From NCBI GenBank assembly GCA_027322565.1, contig DAHVRG010000159.1, positions 1 through 7,506 on the forward strand: DNA of 7,506 nt, written 5' to 3'. The DNA comes from Georgenia sp. GTDB taxonomy: Bacteria; Actinomycetota; Actinomycetes; Actinomycetales; Actinomycetaceae. Position 1 is the first letter of the stretch, and each line of letters opens with the position of its first letter. Positions 6,247-7,506 of this stretch are shown in pieces. The notes under the pieces are model-generated. The model worked only from the letters and a program-made list of their open reading frames with translations, did no database searches and was not told the origin of the DNA. The position numbers were made by a program, and so were the translations under genes.

Positions 6247-7499
6247 GGACCTCCCTCGACCCCGCCACGCTCGACACCGTCGAGTCCCACCTCGCCGCCA
6301 CCGACCGGCACCTGGCCACCGGCTACCCCGGCGACGACGGCTCGCGCCAGCCCGTCCACACCGTCTACGTCCCCGCCGACCGCTACCACGCCGGCCTGGC
6401 CCGCGCGTGGGGCGACCGGGCGCGGGAGATCCTCGCCGCCAACGGCGGCACCCAGGCGCTGCTCGCGGCCGTCGGCGTCCGGGAGGACCTGCGCGAGTCC
6501 GTCGGCGCCCTGGTGGAGGACAAGCTCGCCCGCGAGCCGGTGGAGGACCTGCGGGTCGACCTCGAGGACGGCTACGGCACCCGGGACGACGAGGAGGAGG
6601 ACCGCGCGGTCCTCGCGGCGGCCGCCGGGCTGCGCGAGGAGCTCACCGCGGGCACCGCGACCCCGTTCCTCGGCATCCGGGTCAAGTGCCTGGAGCGCGC
6701 GACCCGGAGCCGCGGGCTGCGCACCCTGGACCTGTTCGTCAGCGCGCTGGCCACGAGCGGGGAGCTGCCCGACGGCCTCGTCCTCACCCTGCCGAAGGTG
6801 ACGACGGTCGAGCAGGTCGAGGCCATGGTGCTCGTGTGCGAGCGCCTGGAGGAGGCGCTCGGCCTGCCCGCGGGGCGACTCCGCTTCGAGGTGCAGGTGG
6901 AGACCCCCCAGGTCATCCTCGGCGCCGACGGCACGGCGACGGTGGCCCGGATCCTCCACGGCAGCCGGGGCCGGGTGAGCGGCCTGCACTACGGCACCTA
7001 CGACTACTCCGCCTCCCTCGGCATCGCCGCCGCACACCAGACGCTGGAGCACCCGGCCGCCGACCACGCCAAGGCGGTCATGCAGCTGGCGGCCGCCGGC
7101 ACCGGTGTCCGGCTGTCCGACGGCTCGACCAACGTGCTGCCGGTGGGGGAGGTGGACCAGGTGCACGCCGCGTGGGCCAACCACGGGCGCCTCGTCCTGC
7201 GCTCGCTGGCGCGGGGCTACTACCAGGGCTGGGACATGCACCCCGGGCACCTGCCGAGCCGGTTCGCCGCCACCTACGCCTTCTACCGCGAGGGCTTCGC
7301 CCCGGCGGCCCAGCGGCTGCGGGCCTACCTCCACGGCCAGGAGGGCGGGGTCATGGACGAGCCCGCCACCGCCAAGGCGCTGGCGTGGTTCCTCCAGCGC
7401 GGCCTGGACTGCGGCGCGCTGACCACCGCCGAGCTGGCCGAGCACGCCGGCTGCGGCCCGGCCGACCTCGCGGGGCTGCTGGGACGGTCACCGGCCTGA
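6243..7499 (+). CDS. DUF6986-type aldolase/malate synthase-like protein
   Basis: Experimental function is not known to me. The 418-residue protein looks like a TIM-barrel enzyme of the CitE/HpcH and malate synthase superfamily. In order: RVDLEDGYG at 104-112 (cf. the DFEDxxxPT block of malate synthase); GIRVKCLERATRSRGLR at 144-160 (cf. the RPRGWHLxEKH arginine region); LTLPKVTTVEQ at 181-191; FEVQVETPQVI at 215-225 with likely metal ligand Glu220; GLHYGTYDYSASLG at 247-260 with likely metal ligand Asp254 (cf. GRWDYIFS); GWDMHPGHLP at 329-338 (cf. WVAHPGLVP); and VMDEPATAKALAWFL at 370-384 (cf. MEDAATAEISR with the catalytic acid). The likely reaction is glyoxylate plus acetyl-CoA to malate, or a related lyase reaction; this is inference. 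The ATG at 6243 overlaps the malic enzyme stop (ATGA) with no clear Shine-Dalgarno nearby, pointing to coupled translation. The frame is open further upstream, but that part is an Arg/Pro-rich shadow. The stop TGA is at 7497-7499. Confidence 0.85.
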   Translation: MRTSLDPATLDTVESHLAATDRHLATGYPGDDGSRQPVHTVYVPADRYHAGLARAWGDRAREILAANGGTQALLAAVGVREDLRESVGALVEDKLAREPVEDLRVDLEDGYGTRDDEEEDRAVLAAAAGLREELTAGTATPFLGIRVKCLERATRSRGLRTLDLFVSALATSGELPDGLVLTLPKVTTVEQVEAMVLVCERLEEALGLPAGRLRFEVQVETPQVILGADGTATVARILHGSRGRVSGLHYGTYDYSASLGIAAAHQTLEHPAADHAKAVMQLAAAGTGVRLSDGSTNVLPVGEVDQVHAAWANHGRLVLRSLARGYYQGWDMHPGHLPSRFAATYAFYREGFAPAAQRLRAYLHGQEGGVMDEPATAKALAWFLQRGLDCGALTTAELAEHAGCGPADLAGLLGRSPA

Positions 7500-7506
7500 C
7501 CGGGCC

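Noticed and set aside
1..7506. tRNA, rRNA, CRISPR, insertion sequence, attachment site or defence genes
   Set aside because: No repeat arrays, transposase motifs, terminal repeats or structural RNA signatures were seen. The window is almost fully occupied by metabolic genes of uniform composition.

Overview
The window is very GC-rich (roughly 70% or more by eye), with G or C at almost every third codon position, and the genes are tightly packed. This fits a high-GC actinobacterium. Some protein features resemble Micrococcales-type relatives, but the genus cannot be fixed from the sequence. All seven genes lie on the + strand, and no RNA genes, mobile elements or CRISPR arrays were seen.

Layout: (1) 1-1169 is the 3' part of an 8-oxoguanine deaminase-type amidohydrolase, whose N-terminus lies before the window. 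(2) 1170-1274 is the only sizeable intergenic gap. It holds a good TTGACA promoter, an 8-bp inverted repeat around the -35 box and a possible second dyad in the leader. (3) 1275-3115 encodes the three enzymes that turn urate into (S)-allantoin: uraD (OHCU decarboxylase), uraH (hydroxyisourate hydrolase, ATGA overlap with uraD) and urate oxidase. A strong GC hairpin sits between uraH and the oxidase. (4) 3148-4782 is an NCS2 purine/urate permease with an unusual ~100-residue charged C-terminal tail. (5) 4804-6246 is an ACT-domain NAD-type malic enzyme. (6) 6243-7499 overlaps it by ATGA and encodes an uncharacterised TIM-barrel aldolase-type protein (the group I recall as DUF6986). Its motifs follow those of malate synthase.

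How the genes fit together: the permease brings in urate or xanthine. The deaminase can make urate from 8-oxoguanine. Urate oxidase, UraH and UraD act in sequence to give (S)-allantoin. Later ureide-pathway genes are not in the window, but that pathway normally ends in glyoxylate, ammonia and CO2. The last two genes could then dispose of glyoxylate: the DUF6986-type protein would condense it with acetyl-CoA to malate, and the malic enzyme would convert malate to pyruvate, CO2 and NADH.

That proposed 'cryptic malate synthase plus malic enzyme' pair at the end of a urate operon is the most interesting point in the window. The motif correspondence is read by eye from remembered family motifs, not from a computed alignment.
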